From Methanobacteriota archaeon (lineage in GTDB: Archaea > Halobacteriota > Methanosarcinia > Methanosarcinales > Methanosarcinaceae): a DNA stretch of 36,584 nt. A program made the position numbers and the translations under genes. Location: assembly GCA_016841625.1 (NCBI GenBank), contig JAENYU010000017.1, positions 57,081 to 93,664 of the forward strand. The letters run 5' to 3'. The notes below the pieces were generated by a model. That model did no database searches and was not told the DNA's origin. It worked only from the letters and a program-made list of their open reading frames with translations. Below, piece by piece: positions 16,470 to 24,199 of this stretch (positions are counted from its first letter, which is position 1; each line of letters opens with the position of its first letter).

Positions 16470-16610
16470 CAACCCCCCAACATGGAATGGATCCCCTCCA
16501 TTTCCAGAACCTGGATAACCCCCCAACTTCCAGAAAAAACGAATAAACCCCCCAACACTCCCTGGAATGGTGCCACCCCTTTTCTTAACTCATTTTCTTA
16601 ACTCATTTTT
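16470..16610 (+). repeat. AACCCCCCAAC repeats in the mutL-cbiD gap
   Basis: Three exact copies of AACCCCCCAAC occur at 16471, 16517 and 16546. A 13-bp direct repeat (TTTCTTAACTCAT) lies at about 16581-16606. A 39-codon frame (16482-16601) crosses the repeats but has no ribosome-binding site. The unusual C-tracts on one strand stand out in otherwise AT-rich intergenic DNA. Function unknown; the rest of 16202-16733 shows no gene. Confidence 0.5.
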
Positions 16611-16733
16611 TTAGAACTGTTTTTGGAAGTCTTTTTTTACCGGGATGTTTTCTCAGTCGGGATAAATTCCGAATAGATTCAGGACTGGCTAGATCCGGGA
16701 TAAATTCAGGGCATTTTCAAATTTCTACATCAA

Positions 16734-16743
16734 TATATTTATA
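16734..16743 (+). promoter_or_regulatory. TATA box of cbiD
   Basis: ATATATTTATA is centred about 28 nt before the cbiD ATG, and no Shine-Dalgarno sequence precedes that ATG. The message is therefore probably leaderless or nearly so. Confidence 0.55.
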
Positions 16744-16766
16744 CCAAAAAACCCTGAGTATCTTCC

Positions 16767-17786
16767 ATGATAGATCCCGTTAACAATTTTGACATCCCCG
16801 AAGAATGGATCGCAAGGGCCGGGATGCCCAGGGAAGAAGTGGAGGAAAAAGTGGCATCCGGAATGATCGTCGTCCTGAGCGACGGCTCTGTCCTGAAGCG
16901 CGGGTACACCACCGGGACCACCGCAAGCGCCGCAGCAAAAGCCGCGGTCTTCTCCCTTAAAAAAACAGTTGACCACGTTTCCGTCCCGACCCCTGTGGGG
17001 CTCAGGGCTTATCTGGAGGTTAGCGAGGCGGGTTCAGGGCGTGCCGTTGTGAAAAAGATCCGGAACGACCATGAATCCGATATCACCCGCGGTCTTGATT
17101 TTGTGGGGGAAGCCAGGGAAGCTGACGGGATCCGCATCCTTGGAGGAAAGGGCATAGGGGTCGTAAAGAGGGACGGACTCCAGGTCCCGAAAGGGCAGCC
17201 TGCGATCAACCCGAAACCCATGGAACAGATCAAAGCCGCGGTGCAGGAAGCCGTGGAAGAACTGGGCCTTAGGGGAGCGGAAGTCACGATTTCGATTCCC
17301 GAGGGAGAAAGGGTAGGCAAAGAGACCCTGAACAGCAGGATAGGAGTGGAGGGAGGGATTTCCGTGCTCGGAAGTACCGGCTTTGTCGAGCCCTGGAACG
17401 ACCACCTTGGCGAGATGAAAGGAGACCTGATACGCTGTACTGACAAAGTGGTGCTTACCACCGGGCGCATAGGAATGCGCTATTCCCACATGCTCTTTCC
17501 GGACTACACCGTGGTGATGATAGGGAGCAGGATTTCCGAAGGGCTCGAGTCCGCCTCGGGAGATATCGTAATCTGCGGCCTTCCAGGCCTGGTCCTGAAA
17601 TGGGGCAACCCTAAAATGCTCGAAGGAAGCGGCTACGCAACAGTCGTGGAGATGCTTGAAAAAGCCCCGGACCATGAGCGCCTGAAAGAAGCCTTCGAGA
17701 TGGCGGTCGAAAAGGGAAAAGGCGCAAGGATTGTGGTCATCGACAGGGACGGTTCGGTCCTGATGGACAGCAAGAATGGGAATTAA
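16767..17786 (+). CDS. cbiD: Cobalt-precorrin-5B C1-methyltransferase CbiD
   Basis: CbiD methylates C1 of the corrin ring in the anaerobic (cobalt-early) cobalamin pathway, using S-adenosylmethionine, in the cytoplasm. The 339-residue product carries the family-typical [16 protein letters not shown] near residue 50, LGGKGIGVV, and [14 protein letters not shown]. An N-terminal extension of about 45 residues precedes the motif, as seen in archaeal members. It starts 24 nt beyond a TATA box and is followed after 39 nt by cbiE, so the two make an operon. Corrinoid synthesis matches the heavy corrinoid demand of the methyltransferase operon in the same window. No archaeal counterpart of a cobalamin riboswitch is seen upstream. 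Confidence 0.94.
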   Translation: MIDPVNNFDIPEEWIARAGMPREEVEEKVASGMIVVLSDGSVLKRGYTTGTTASAAAKAAVFSLKKTVDHVSVPTPVGLRAYLEVSEAGSGRAVVKKIRNDHESDITRGLDFVGEAREADGIRILGGKGIGVVKRDGLQVPKGQPAINPKPMEQIKAAVQEAVEELGLRGAEVTISIPEGERVGKETLNSRIGVEGGISVLGSTGFVEPWNDHLGEMKGDLIRCTDKVVLTTGRIGMRYSHMLFPDYTVVMIGSRISEGLESASGDIVICGLPGLVLKWGNPKMLEGSGYATVVEMLEKAPDHERLKEAFEMAVEKGKGARIVVIDRDGSVLMDSKNGN

Positions 17787-17825
17787 GAGAGAACTAAAAT
17801 ATAAAAACTGACAGAGGGAAAAAAC

Positions 17826-18413
17826 ATGATAGTGGTAGGAGTCGGGGTCGGACCCGGCATGCTTACGGAAGAAGGGATCGAGGCGATTCGGAATGCATCG
17901 ATCATTTATGGCGCAAAGCGGGCTATTGAACTTGCACAGAAATACATCACCTGCAAGACAAGCACGATCAAGGACTACAAGTCCCTCCACCTCCTGCCCG
18001 ACGACGCCGTGGTCCTGTCCACGGGAGACCCCATGTTTTCGGGCCTCGGGAAGTTTGCAATGGAAAAGGACACCGTGATCCCAGGGATCTCATCAATGCA
18101 GGTAGCCTGTGCCCGCACAAGGGTGAACCTGACAAACCTCACAGCGATTACCGCCCACGGCAGGGACTTCGAGCCCGCAAAAGCCGAACTGATCCGGGAA
18201 CTGAAGAACGGGAGGAATATCTTCCTGCTCCCGGACGCAAAATTCGGCTCAAGGGAAGTTGCAGAAGTCCTCAAAGAAATGAGCCTTTCCGCGGAACTCT
18301 ACACCTGCGAAAACCTCGGCTACCCCGAAGAAAGGATTGCAAAAGGGACCCCTGAAAACCCGCCGGTTGCAGAAACTATCCTCTACGGGCTTCTGGTCGT
18401 GCAGAAACGCTAA
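17826..18413 (+). CDS. cbiE: Cobalt-precorrin-7 C5-methyltransferase CbiE
   Basis: A 195-residue member of the tetrapyrrole methylase family. It begins MIVVGVGVGPGMLTEEG, with the glycine-rich loop that opens this fold, and has LSTGDPMFSGLG and the PGISSMQVA region that contact SAM and the ring. CbiE methylates C5 in the anaerobic cobalamin route; the C15 step belongs to CbiT, which is not fused here and not adjacent. A GAGGG sequence lies about 8 nt before the ATG. It is the second gene of the cbiD-cbiE unit and runs convergently into an 11-bp repeat array. Confidence 0.93.
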   Translation: MIVVGVGVGPGMLTEEGIEAIRNASIIYGAKRAIELAQKYITCKTSTIKDYKSLHLLPDDAVVLSTGDPMFSGLGKFAMEKDTVIPGISSMQVACARTRVNLTNLTAITAHGRDFEPAKAELIRELKNGRNIFLLPDAKFGSREVAEVLKEMSLSAELYTCENLGYPEERIAKGTPENPPVAETILYGLLVVQKR

Positions 18414-18459
18414 AAGAACTGGCTGAGAGGGCAAAAATTGAACCAAAATCAAAAAAACT

Positions 18460-18547
18460 CAAAGCCAGCTAAAAGCCAGCTCTAAACCAGCTAAAAGCAA
18501 GCTAAAAGCCAGCTAAAAGCCAGCTCGAAACCAGCTAAAAGCCAGCT
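18460..18547. repeat. 11-bp tandem repeat, eight units
   Basis: Eight consecutive units of AAAAGCCAGCT fill 18460-18547. Two are changed to CTAAACCAGCT / CGAAACCAGCT and one to AAAAGCAAGCT. Each unit contains AGCT, and the period equals roughly one helical turn, so the same face of DNA is presented eight times. It lies between the convergent ends of cbiE and the peptidase gene. It may act in termination, bind a protein, or be slippage-derived. Confidence 0.9.
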
Positions 18548-18583
18548 AAAAATTTCCGTTACTGCAATATTTGCTGCAAGCAT

Positions 18584-19348
18584 TCATCCGAGTAGAAGGC
18601 GCATGGTTATGTAAAACAGGAGGTCTCCGAACACAACTGCGGCAACGAAACCTGCCGTTATCGAAAGCATGAACGGAAGGCCGGGGGTCACCCAGACCTC
18701 GTTTCCGATCAAACCTTTTTTCACGTATTCTTCAAGTTCAGGCTTCCTATTTGCGTCGAAATCGAGCCCTGCCCTGGCAAAGTTTCTTTTTAATTCTCCG
18801 GCTTCATTCATCTCGAACTTCTCGAGCAGGCCAAGGTGCTCTTTATCCTTCAGGGAAGAAACCGCCGTCCTGTACCCTATGAACATGTAGTGAGGTTTTT
18901 TGAGCATCTCAGGCGAGAAGTGCAGGAGGTTGTAGCAGAACATCCCCAGGGGCACGATGATTGTGAGGAGCAGGGCATTTCCGAGCACCGTGAACGTGAA
19001 AAGTCCGATGGGAGGAAGGCCGAGCATAGGATAAAATTCCCCGCCCAGCCAGAAGACCGGGTAAGTGGGAAGAAGGATAGAAAGCACGATCAACCCTTTT
19101 GCGTCCCCGCCTCCGAAAGCTCCGAACTGGAAAAGGATGTAGACGGAAACAAACACGATTACACCGGAAATAAGGAGGACTTTGAGATAGGGAACCCCGC
19201 CCGTCGCAAGCTCATAAAGGACAAAGACCGAGCCTGAGGCTAGCATGTATTTCCAGACCTTATTGGAGACCCGCCGGGCCTTCAGGTCGGAATAGCATGA
19301 GTAGAACAAAAAGGGCATGCAGAAGAGGATTTTTAGAATTTCGATCAT
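18584..19348 (-). CDS. Prepilin/preflagellin peptidase (A24 family)
   Basis: A 254-residue membrane aspartyl protease that removes the class III signal peptide from archaeal type IV pilins or archaellins. Catalytic aspartates are seen at D21 (YSDLKARRVSN) and D82 in the GGGD motif (GAFGGGDAKG). Several transmembrane helices, a soluble insertion around residues 140-220 and a terminal hydrophobic helix follow; the insertion and terminal helix match the archaeal A24 C-terminal domain. No pilin gene is next to it. A TATA-like TTTATACA (19374-19381) is centred 29 nt before the ATG without a Shine-Dalgarno sequence, so the message is probably leaderless. FlaK-like and EppA-like assignments cannot be separated by eye. 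Confidence 0.85.
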   Translation of the reverse strand: MIEILKILFCMPFLFYSCYSDLKARRVSNKVWKYMLASGSVFVLYELATGGVPYLKVLLISGVIVFVSVYILFQFGAFGGGDAKGLIVLSILLPTYPVFWLGGEFYPMLGLPPIGLFTFTVLGNALLLTIIVPLGMFCYNLLHFSPEMLKKPHYMFIGYRTAVSSLKDKEHLGLLEKFEMNEAGELKRNFARAGLDFDANRKPELEEYVKKGLIGNEVWVTPGLPFMLSITAGFVAAVVFGDLLFYITMRLLLG

Positions 19349-19381
19349 GTAAACCGGGATGAAGCTTTTTTATTGTATAAA

Positions 19382-19661
19382 GGGAAGTTTATCGCATAAA
19401 GGAAAATTTTTGCCGTATAATGGAATATATCAGTGTAATGATATTACCACAGTAGAGATGTTAGAGAACAGTTATATAGCCTGCGGTCTGGCTGAGCTTC
19501 GATACCTGGAAAAATGAGATACCGCAAGAAATCCATCCTCACCACGAAATAACTGTATAACCGGCTCGGAAAGCCCAAAACCGGCAAGCAGGCGATAAGC
19601 TTATACGTAAGAAGTTCTATTTTATGGATGCTCAACCCTTAGGGGTTTTCTTATACACCAT
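19382..19661. other. Gene-free stretch before tRNA-Val
   Basis: Contains three TATAAAGGGAA-like near-repeats around 19375-19425, partly overlapping the peptidase promoter, and AT-rich DNA with TTATACG near 19600 and TTATACAC near 19651, possibly the tRNA promoter. The 63-codon minus-strand frame here does not look like a protein. Confidence 0.4.
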
Positions 19662-19735
19662 GGGCTCGTGGTCTAGTCGGTTATGACGTCGCCTTCACAC
19701 GGCGGAGGTCCTGAGTTCGAATCTCAGCGGGCCCA
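19662..19735 (+). tRNA. tRNA-Val(CAC), integration target
   Basis: Acceptor GGGCTCG/CGGGCCC with discriminator A at 19735. The anticodon arm TCGCC-TTCACAC-GGCGG places CAC at positions 34-36. The T-arm is CTGAG-TTCGAAT-CTCAG. CCA is not encoded. Its 3' half plus two flanking bases (19691-19737, 47 bp) recurs exactly at 21244-21290 and with changes at two later places, as expected for a site used by tRNA-directed integration. Confidence 0.93.
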
Positions 19736-19890
19736 CTTCTTTTTCATCTTTATTTTCTGATTTTAAGTGTAATTTGTTGAGTCAGGAACTATAAATGAAA
19801 AAATGCATAAGCAAGCGGTTCACATTCAAACTTTGATCCAGGAGAACAGCAGGTTAATTAAGTTGTGAATCGCCATCAATTGGACAAAAC

Positions 19891-20241
19891 TCACTTTTTA
19901 TAACCGAACTTTTTATCGTACTTTTTATGGTCAATCATATCAAGCACCAATAAGATGATTTCAATACCTGAACTTCCTGCTGTAAGGGTGTAAAGCATCC
20001 TCCAGAAATTAGGAAGTTCCACTCTAAACAGATTTGTTATTTCATATTTGGTATTGTATTCCGCAGGAATCAGTTTTTTAGCAATAGGTTGTCCATAGTG
20101 GATATTTTCCTTTATCAATTCCACTTTCTGAAGGAAAGCATTAAGGATTATCTCTTCCTGCTTTGATTCAGGTGCCTTACTCGTAAGAGAATTGTATGCA
20201 TCTGCTGCTTCCGGAGTCAGGATTACCCGGACATATTTCAT
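19891..20241 (-). CDS. RelE/ParE-like toxin candidate
   Basis: A 116-residue protein beginning MKYVRVILTPEAADAYNSL, a beta strand then helix as in RelE/ParE folds, and ending in WRMLYTLTAGSSGIEIILLVLDMIDHKKYDKKFGYKK, where a central arginine and the strand-strand-DHxxYD tail are typical of the archaeal branch of this family. RelE-type proteins cut mRNA on the ribosome and ParE-type proteins poison gyrase; which applies cannot be told. Its start overlaps the end of the upstream gene by four bases (ATGA), so they are translationally coupled, in antitoxin-first order. Found inside the tRNA-Val island, segment 1. Confidence 0.65.
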   Translation of the reverse strand: MKYVRVILTPEAADAYNSLTSKAPESKQEEIILNAFLQKVELIKENIHYGQPIAKKLIPAEYNTKYEITNLFRVELPNFWRMLYTLTAGSSGIEIILLVLDMIDHKKYDKKFGYKK

Positions 20242-20516
20242 AGTTCAAGTCCCTGAACCACTGCCTTTCTCAGGTTTTCATTCCTGCTGTGAATCCATGT
20301 TATTCCTTTAATCCCAACAGCAATTTTATTGCTCTGCTCCAGATATTCCAGAATAACTATCAGAGTATTGTGGTTTACCTGTCTTGGCAGCATTTTTTTG
20401 AGCTCGGCAACTGTTACAACGCTGTTTGGGCTGTTTTTAAGGGTGTCTTCGACCATAAGAATGGTATTGAGAGTTGGGGAAGGTTTTGCTTTATCGGAGT
20501 TTAATGCTTCTGCCAT
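20238..20516 (-). CDS. Antitoxin-like winged-helix protein
   Basis: A 92-residue protein. Residues about 36-80 (VVTVAELKKMLPRQVNHNTL then ILEYLEQSNKIAVGIKGITWIH) have the helix-turn-helix and wing pattern of a small DNA-binding domain, preceded by a flexible tail. It overlaps the RelE/ParE-like gene by four bases, a usual arrangement for a toxin-antitoxin pair with the DNA-binding antitoxin first. The function is inferred from this arrangement. I found no palindrome upstream that would confirm self-repression. Confidence 0.6.
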   Translation of the reverse strand: MAEALNSDKAKPSPTLNTILMVEDTLKNSPNSVVTVAELKKMLPRQVNHNTLIVILEYLEQSNKIAVGIKGITWIHSRNENLRKAVVQGLEL

Positions 20517-20654
20517 TTCTTTGCCTCCAGCAGGTTTGCAGCAGTTTCTGAGATCTTGCTTTTCAAAGATGGTTACGTAATAAAAAGTTATTAACTAATA
20601 ATTAATTGATATTTGTAAATACTTATGTTTTCCGGAGTAAGATCCTTTCCCGTA

Positions 20655-21131
20655 TCATTCTATAGGAGCATAAATTTCAGTCAATATCTCTTCAGGCTGA
20701 ATTTCCCGAGGATCATTCATATACACCTCACGGACAGGACCAGCAATTCTTTTACCATTTTCCGTAATCCAGGAAAATAGTTTTTCATAAGTGAGAGTGC
20801 ACTCTTCGTAAGGGCCCTTATGAACGATCTTTGCCATTTTTCCTCCCGAAAGTTCATACACCCTAATTTCCTCATCCCCGGTACTTTCAACAAATTCCGA
20901 GATAGGGAATGCAACTTCCATATCGGCATTTACCTCTATGTCGGCTTTTTGGGCTTCTTCAGCTGTGGTCTCGTGGCAGAGGAAAACAGGATAGCCGGTA
21001 ATCTGAATATTTTTGCTGAAAGCAAACTCACAAACTCTATGAAGCATTACCGGAATTTCTCGATAAGCTCCCTTCTTGCGCATACCAAGTACAGGCTGGG
21101 GGCTAAGTTCGACAATAGTAACCTCGGGCAT
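20655..21131 (-). CDS. GyrI-like effector-binding protein
   Basis: A 158-residue protein of the GyrI/SOUL-like small-molecule-binding fold. It begins MPEVTIVELSPQPVLGMRKKG, and the repeated beta-alpha-beta pattern with AKIVHKGPYEECTLTYEKLF is typical of the AraC effector-binding domain standing alone. Members bind cationic or hydrophobic small molecules or inhibit gyrase; no DNA-binding domain is attached here. The ATG at 21131 has AAGGAG 7 nt upstream. It is the first gene on the right in segment 1 of the island, directly before the first tRNA-Val fragment. Confidence 0.8.
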   Translation of the reverse strand: MPEVTIVELSPQPVLGMRKKGAYREIPVMLHRVCEFAFSKNIQITGYPVFLCHETTAEEAQKADIEVNADMEVAFPISEFVESTGDEEIRVYELSGGKMAKIVHKGPYEECTLTYEKLFSWITENGKRIAGPVREVYMNDPREIQPEEILTEIYAPIE

Positions 21132-21243
21132 CAAAAAACTCCTTAATCTATTAAAAATGTATGAACGATTATGATATAAAGTTAGGGATTATTGAGCCTA
21201 ATTCAATTAGCTTGTCTGTCAACTCATACTATCGCATCCCCCA

Positions 21244-21290
21244 GCCTTCACACGGCGGAGGTCCTGAGTTCGAATCTCAGCGGGCCCACT
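21244..21290 (+). repeat. tRNA-Val 3'-end copy 1 (att-like)
   Basis: All 47 bp are identical to 19691-19737 of the intact tRNA-Val, in the same direction. The 5' half of the tRNA is missing; CCCCCA precedes it instead. This is the structure left by integration into a tRNA 3' end. Confidence 0.85.
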
Positions 21291-21526
21291 CTCTGTATTT
21301 TCTTTCTTTTCTGATTTAGAGGTTTTATAGACGTCCTTTTCTAATGCTTCGATTCTTGCTTCAAGGGATAAGACCTAATCTTTTTAAAACAGGAATTAAT
21401 TTTCCAGTTGACTCAGAAGGAAATATAACTCAGATAAAATATTCTTGATACTAAAACAATAATTACAATTCAAACTATTATTCCTCTGAATACAACCCGT
21501 ATCCTTGAAAAATTATTTCTGTGGCA

Positions 21527-21745
21527 TTAGGCTTTGATTTCTGGCTCTCTTTTAGAATCAGAATCTTTTTTAATTTTTCTAATCACCAGCCAGGCAATTA
21601 GGGCAATTATTCCAATTATAGGTGCTATAATAATCAATAGTAAGGCAGCAGTAGCCCCTGGAGAAATCATGTCTGCACGAACGACTGATGGTAAAATGGA
21701 TACGCTTAGGCACAATGATATTATGATAATATTTGCTTTTTTCAT
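21527..21745 (-). CDS. Small membrane protein with signal peptide
   Basis: 72 residues: a lysine-started hydrophobic signal (MKKANIIIISLCLSVSILPS), a short outside loop (VVRADMISPGATA), a second hydrophobic helix (LLLIIIAPIIGIIALIAWLVI) and a charged tail (RKIKKDSDSKREPEIKA). It follows the MFS gene by 27 nt on the same strand and is probably part of its transcript. No known family was recognised. It may be a partner of the transporter. Confidence 0.7.
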   Translation of the reverse strand: MKKANIIIISLCLSVSILPSVVRADMISPGATAALLLIIIAPIIGIIALIAWLVIRKIKKDSDSKREPEIKA

Positions 21746-21772
21746 TTTTTACCTTTAACTTTCTGTTCTTTT

Positions 21773-22813
21773 TTAGTCATTTATTTTTCTGCTATATAAA
21801 AATAGTGTATAATACAGGACTATTGCTGAACTGATGATTATCGCGAATACTGAAGGACTTTGTGACAGGGAACTGCCTGCGCCTGCGTATGTTGGGAGAA
21901 CTCCGATTATTAATGCCAGTGTCGTCAAGCCAAATGAGAAGCCTGGTCTTCCTGGAAGTGTATTTGAGATTGCTACCAGAGTAATCGGCATTGTAAAATT
22001 GAAGAGGAAAATTCCGAGTATTGCTGCCTCTGGTATTGCTGCTCCAAATGCGAGTAGTGGAGCAGATATTAAAAGAGATATGACTCCTGCCTTTTGCCAG
22101 CCGTATTTATCTCCTATAATTCCACCGAAAGCTTTTCCCAGGACTATACCTGAGGTTAGTGTTACTAATAGAAAAATGTCTGATTTCCAGGGCAAAACGA
22201 CCACTGAGCCGATTACTGATCTTGCTACGATTGTCATTAGAAGTAAGAGTATGATTGATTCAAAATAATTTGTGTTTATTATCTCGTCCGTGTTGTAATT
22301 TATTTCCGGATATTTCGTATAATACATGAGGGCGCAGAGAATAGCGATTATTATTAGCAACGGCCAGGTTGTAAAGGATCCGCTTTTTCCGTAAAGTGTT
22401 CCTATTAAAAGTCCCAATGCTCCGGGAGCTACAAATATCCCTGGTGCTGCTGCCTTATTTTTTGTCAGGTTGAGACTTATTGTCCCGCCGCCTACATGAA
22501 ATAGGGCATTTCCGATACCTGCAAGGATTATTGCATACAAGGGCGATAGAAAAGAGACAGGTATTGCTGATGCTGTTATAATAGAACCGGAAATTGCTGA
22601 GAGTTTTGGACATCTATACTTATCTACCAGAAGGCCGACTAAAGTCTGGGAGCCGAAAGCAATAACATTATACATGACGACTAGCTGGATAAAGTATTCA
22701 TTAGTTATTGATTTTGAAGATAATAATGAAAATGCCACTGCAGCACAACTTGCATCGATTGCTGCGTGGGATAATCCGTAAACTGTGAGATTTTTTGTAA
22801 AGTCAGAAGGCAT
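21773..22813 (-). CDS. MFS transporter, fosmidomycin-resistance-like
   Basis: A 346-residue membrane protein with about 11-12 hydrophobic segments. The sequence GNALFHVGGGTISLN in the first half is characteristic of the fosmidomycin-resistance (Fsr-like) branch of the major facilitator superfamily, and VDKYRCPK after the second helix is the motif-A-like loop. It is shorter than bacterial Fsr (about 400 residues). It sits in a three-gene run (22845-23192, this gene, 21527-21745) with gaps of 31 and 27 nt. The substrate is unknown. AT-rich codon use differs from the core genes to its left. Confidence 0.78.
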   Translation of the reverse strand: MPSDFTKNLTVYGLSHAAIDASCAAVAFSLLSSKSITNEYFIQLVVMYNVIAFGSQTLVGLLVDKYRCPKLSAISGSIITASAIPVSFLSPLYAIILAGIGNALFHVGGGTISLNLTKNKAAAPGIFVAPGALGLLIGTLYGKSGSFTTWPLLIIIAILCALMYYTKYPEINYNTDEIINTNYFESIILLLLMTIVARSVIGSVVVLPWKSDIFLLVTLTSGIVLGKAFGGIIGDKYGWQKAGVISLLISAPLLAFGAAIPEAAILGIFLFNFTMPITLVAISNTLPGRPGFSFGLTTLALIIGVLPTYAGAGSSLSQSPSVFAIIISSAIVLYYTLFLYSRKIND

Positions 22814-22844
22814 AAGCTATTTTGGTTAATTTTGATATATAATT

Positions 22845-23192
22845 CTATGGCAGGCCGAATAGTATTATGCCTGTTAAAAAAGAAGCGAGGTTCATTATTA
22901 TTGAAAGGATTAAATAGGATTGTTTTTCCTGATTTGGAAGAGCGTATTCCAGTATTTTCCACTCAATGTAAACAATCAAGACTTCAAGAATGATTACCAA
23001 TGAAATATTAGGCTTTATGATATTGAAAATATTGTTTGTCATTACAATGTAATTTGCAATTGGATTTGTTATTACGTTGACTAAAGAGACTACTAAGAAT
23101 GTGTTTTTATTTCTGTAACCGAGAAGAAAAGTAACAGTCTCTTCTATTAATATTGTTAAAATCAATGCTGTTAAGAAGCTAATAATTATCAT
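22845..23192 (-). CDS. Four-helix membrane protein
   Basis: 115 residues, almost wholly hydrophobic, with about four transmembrane helices (IIISFLTALILTILIEE; VVSLVNVITNPIANYIV; ISLVIILEVLIVYIEWKIL; LILSIIMNLASFLTGIILF). The glutamate in helix 1 and EWKILEYAL in helix 3 could be functional. It is the first gene of the run leading to the MFS gene, so it probably works with it. No family name can be given. Confidence 0.68.
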   Translation of the reverse strand: MIIISFLTALILTILIEETVTFLLGYRNKNTFLVVSLVNVITNPIANYIVMTNNIFNIIKPNISLVIILEVLIVYIEWKILEYALPNQEKQSYLILSIIMNLASFLTGIILFGLP

Positions 23193-23272
23193 TTAATCAC
23201 ATATTTTGCTTAATGGTTGTACAACTACCGAGTCTTCATTAAATTCGTCATCAAGAGATGCTAAACAGTGGT

Positions 23273-23791
23273 TTATTCCAGTACAATGTCATAGATGTCT
23301 AAAAGGGAGATAACTTCAGGGATGGAAAATATTGTCTTTTTTAGAAAATTGTTATTTGGATTTATATCATAATTTTTTGCATTCTTGAACGATGTAAAGC
23401 TAAGGTTCGAATTTTTAAAGAGAGTGTTCTTAAGATCGGAATTTTCAAAATTCGCATTTGTAAGATTAGTATTCACAAAATCACAGTCATAAATCTGGCA
23501 ATTGGTAAAATCGGTATTTTCTAAATTCATGTCGGAAAATACTGACAGGGAAAGAAAAGAATCTTCAAATCCAAAAGCGAGTATAAAGTCATTACATTTC
23601 GAAAAATCCAATCCCAGAATTTTGCAGCTCTTGAATCTTATATTCTGAAATTTTGTGTTATCCAGATCGACGTTTGATAAGTTGCAGTTTTCAAAATCAC
23701 AATCAATAAACCTTGAATTTTTGAAAGATACGTCTGTAAGATCAATATCTTTAAAGGTTTCCGCTTCAAACTCTTCGTTCTGGTATTCCAT
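23273..23791 (-). CDS. Pentapeptide-repeat protein
   Basis: 172 residues made mostly of A(D/N)LxF-type five-residue repeats (FKDIDLTDVSFKNSRFIDCD; FENCNLSNVDLDNTKFQNI; NLENTDFTNCQIYDCDF; TNLTNANFENSDLKNTLFKN). These fold into a right-handed four-sided beta-helix. Some relatives (Qnr, MfpA, McbG) mimic DNA and protect gyrase; this one is shorter than Qnr (about 218) and lacks visible loop insertions, so gyrase protection is only a possibility. Interestingly, a GyrI-like protein lies in the neighbouring island segment. The C-terminal 30 residues are non-repeat. Confidence 0.85.
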   Translation of the reverse strand: MEYQNEEFEAETFKDIDLTDVSFKNSRFIDCDFENCNLSNVDLDNTKFQNIRFKSCKILGLDFSKCNDFILAFGFEDSFLSLSVFSDMNLENTDFTNCQIYDCDFVNTNLTNANFENSDLKNTLFKNSNLSFTSFKNAKNYDINPNNNFLKKTIFSIPEVISLLDIYDIVLE

Positions 23792-23846
23792 GATTTAAAG
23801 ATATTGTTGCTGTTTTATATGATTTCTTCTCACATGGAGGAAATCT

Positions 23847-23936
23847 TTTCTTTATCGTACTCATATTTGTTCCGACTTCCTTTCGGAATTTCGATAATCA
23901 CACTTTCAACCTGCCGTTCAGTCATACCAACACTCC
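23847..23936 (-). pseudogene. 5' fragment of an inorganic pyrophosphatase gene
   Basis: Ninety bases match 28047-28136, covering the ribosome-binding site and the first 26 codons of ppa, with three mismatches. All three are third-position silent changes (CGC/CGG, CCA/CCG, AAG/AAA). Homology stops abruptly on both sides. The fragment is in the same orientation as the intact gene and lies 146 bp before the second tRNA-Val fragment. It is a truncated piece of a once-functional, slightly diverged ppa allele. Confidence 0.88.
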
Positions 23937-24081
23937 CTCAAAATTAACAAAAGATCCGCAACGAAAACCTGTATTTAACTCCGGTTATATGATGTAACCA
24001 GACATTAGCATGGCTCTTCGCCGTTTCACTGCCGAGATGGCTCGTGCAGTCGTCACTGGCATCACGTCGCGGGACCCCCCA

Positions 24082-24127
24082 GCCTTCACACGACAGAGGT
24101 CCGGAGTTCGAATCTCAACGGGCCCAT
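24082..24127 (+). repeat. tRNA-Val 3'-end copy 2 (att-like)
   Basis: Matches the 3' part of tRNA-Val with about four substitutions. Like copy 1 it is preceded by CCCCCCA rather than by tRNA sequence, so copies 1 and 2 share a flank (CCCCCAGCCTTCACACG) that the tRNA lacks. Confidence 0.75.
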
Positions 24128-24199
24128 CTGGTTATTCGGATTCTTCTGATGGTGTTTGTTCTTCTCTAGTTTTTTGTCAAATGCTGTAATAAATCAATT

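Noticed and set aside
16202-16766. Cobalamin riboswitch upstream of cbiD
   Set aside because: No B12-box-like sequence was seen, and the TATA box 24 nt before the ATG leaves no room for a leader.
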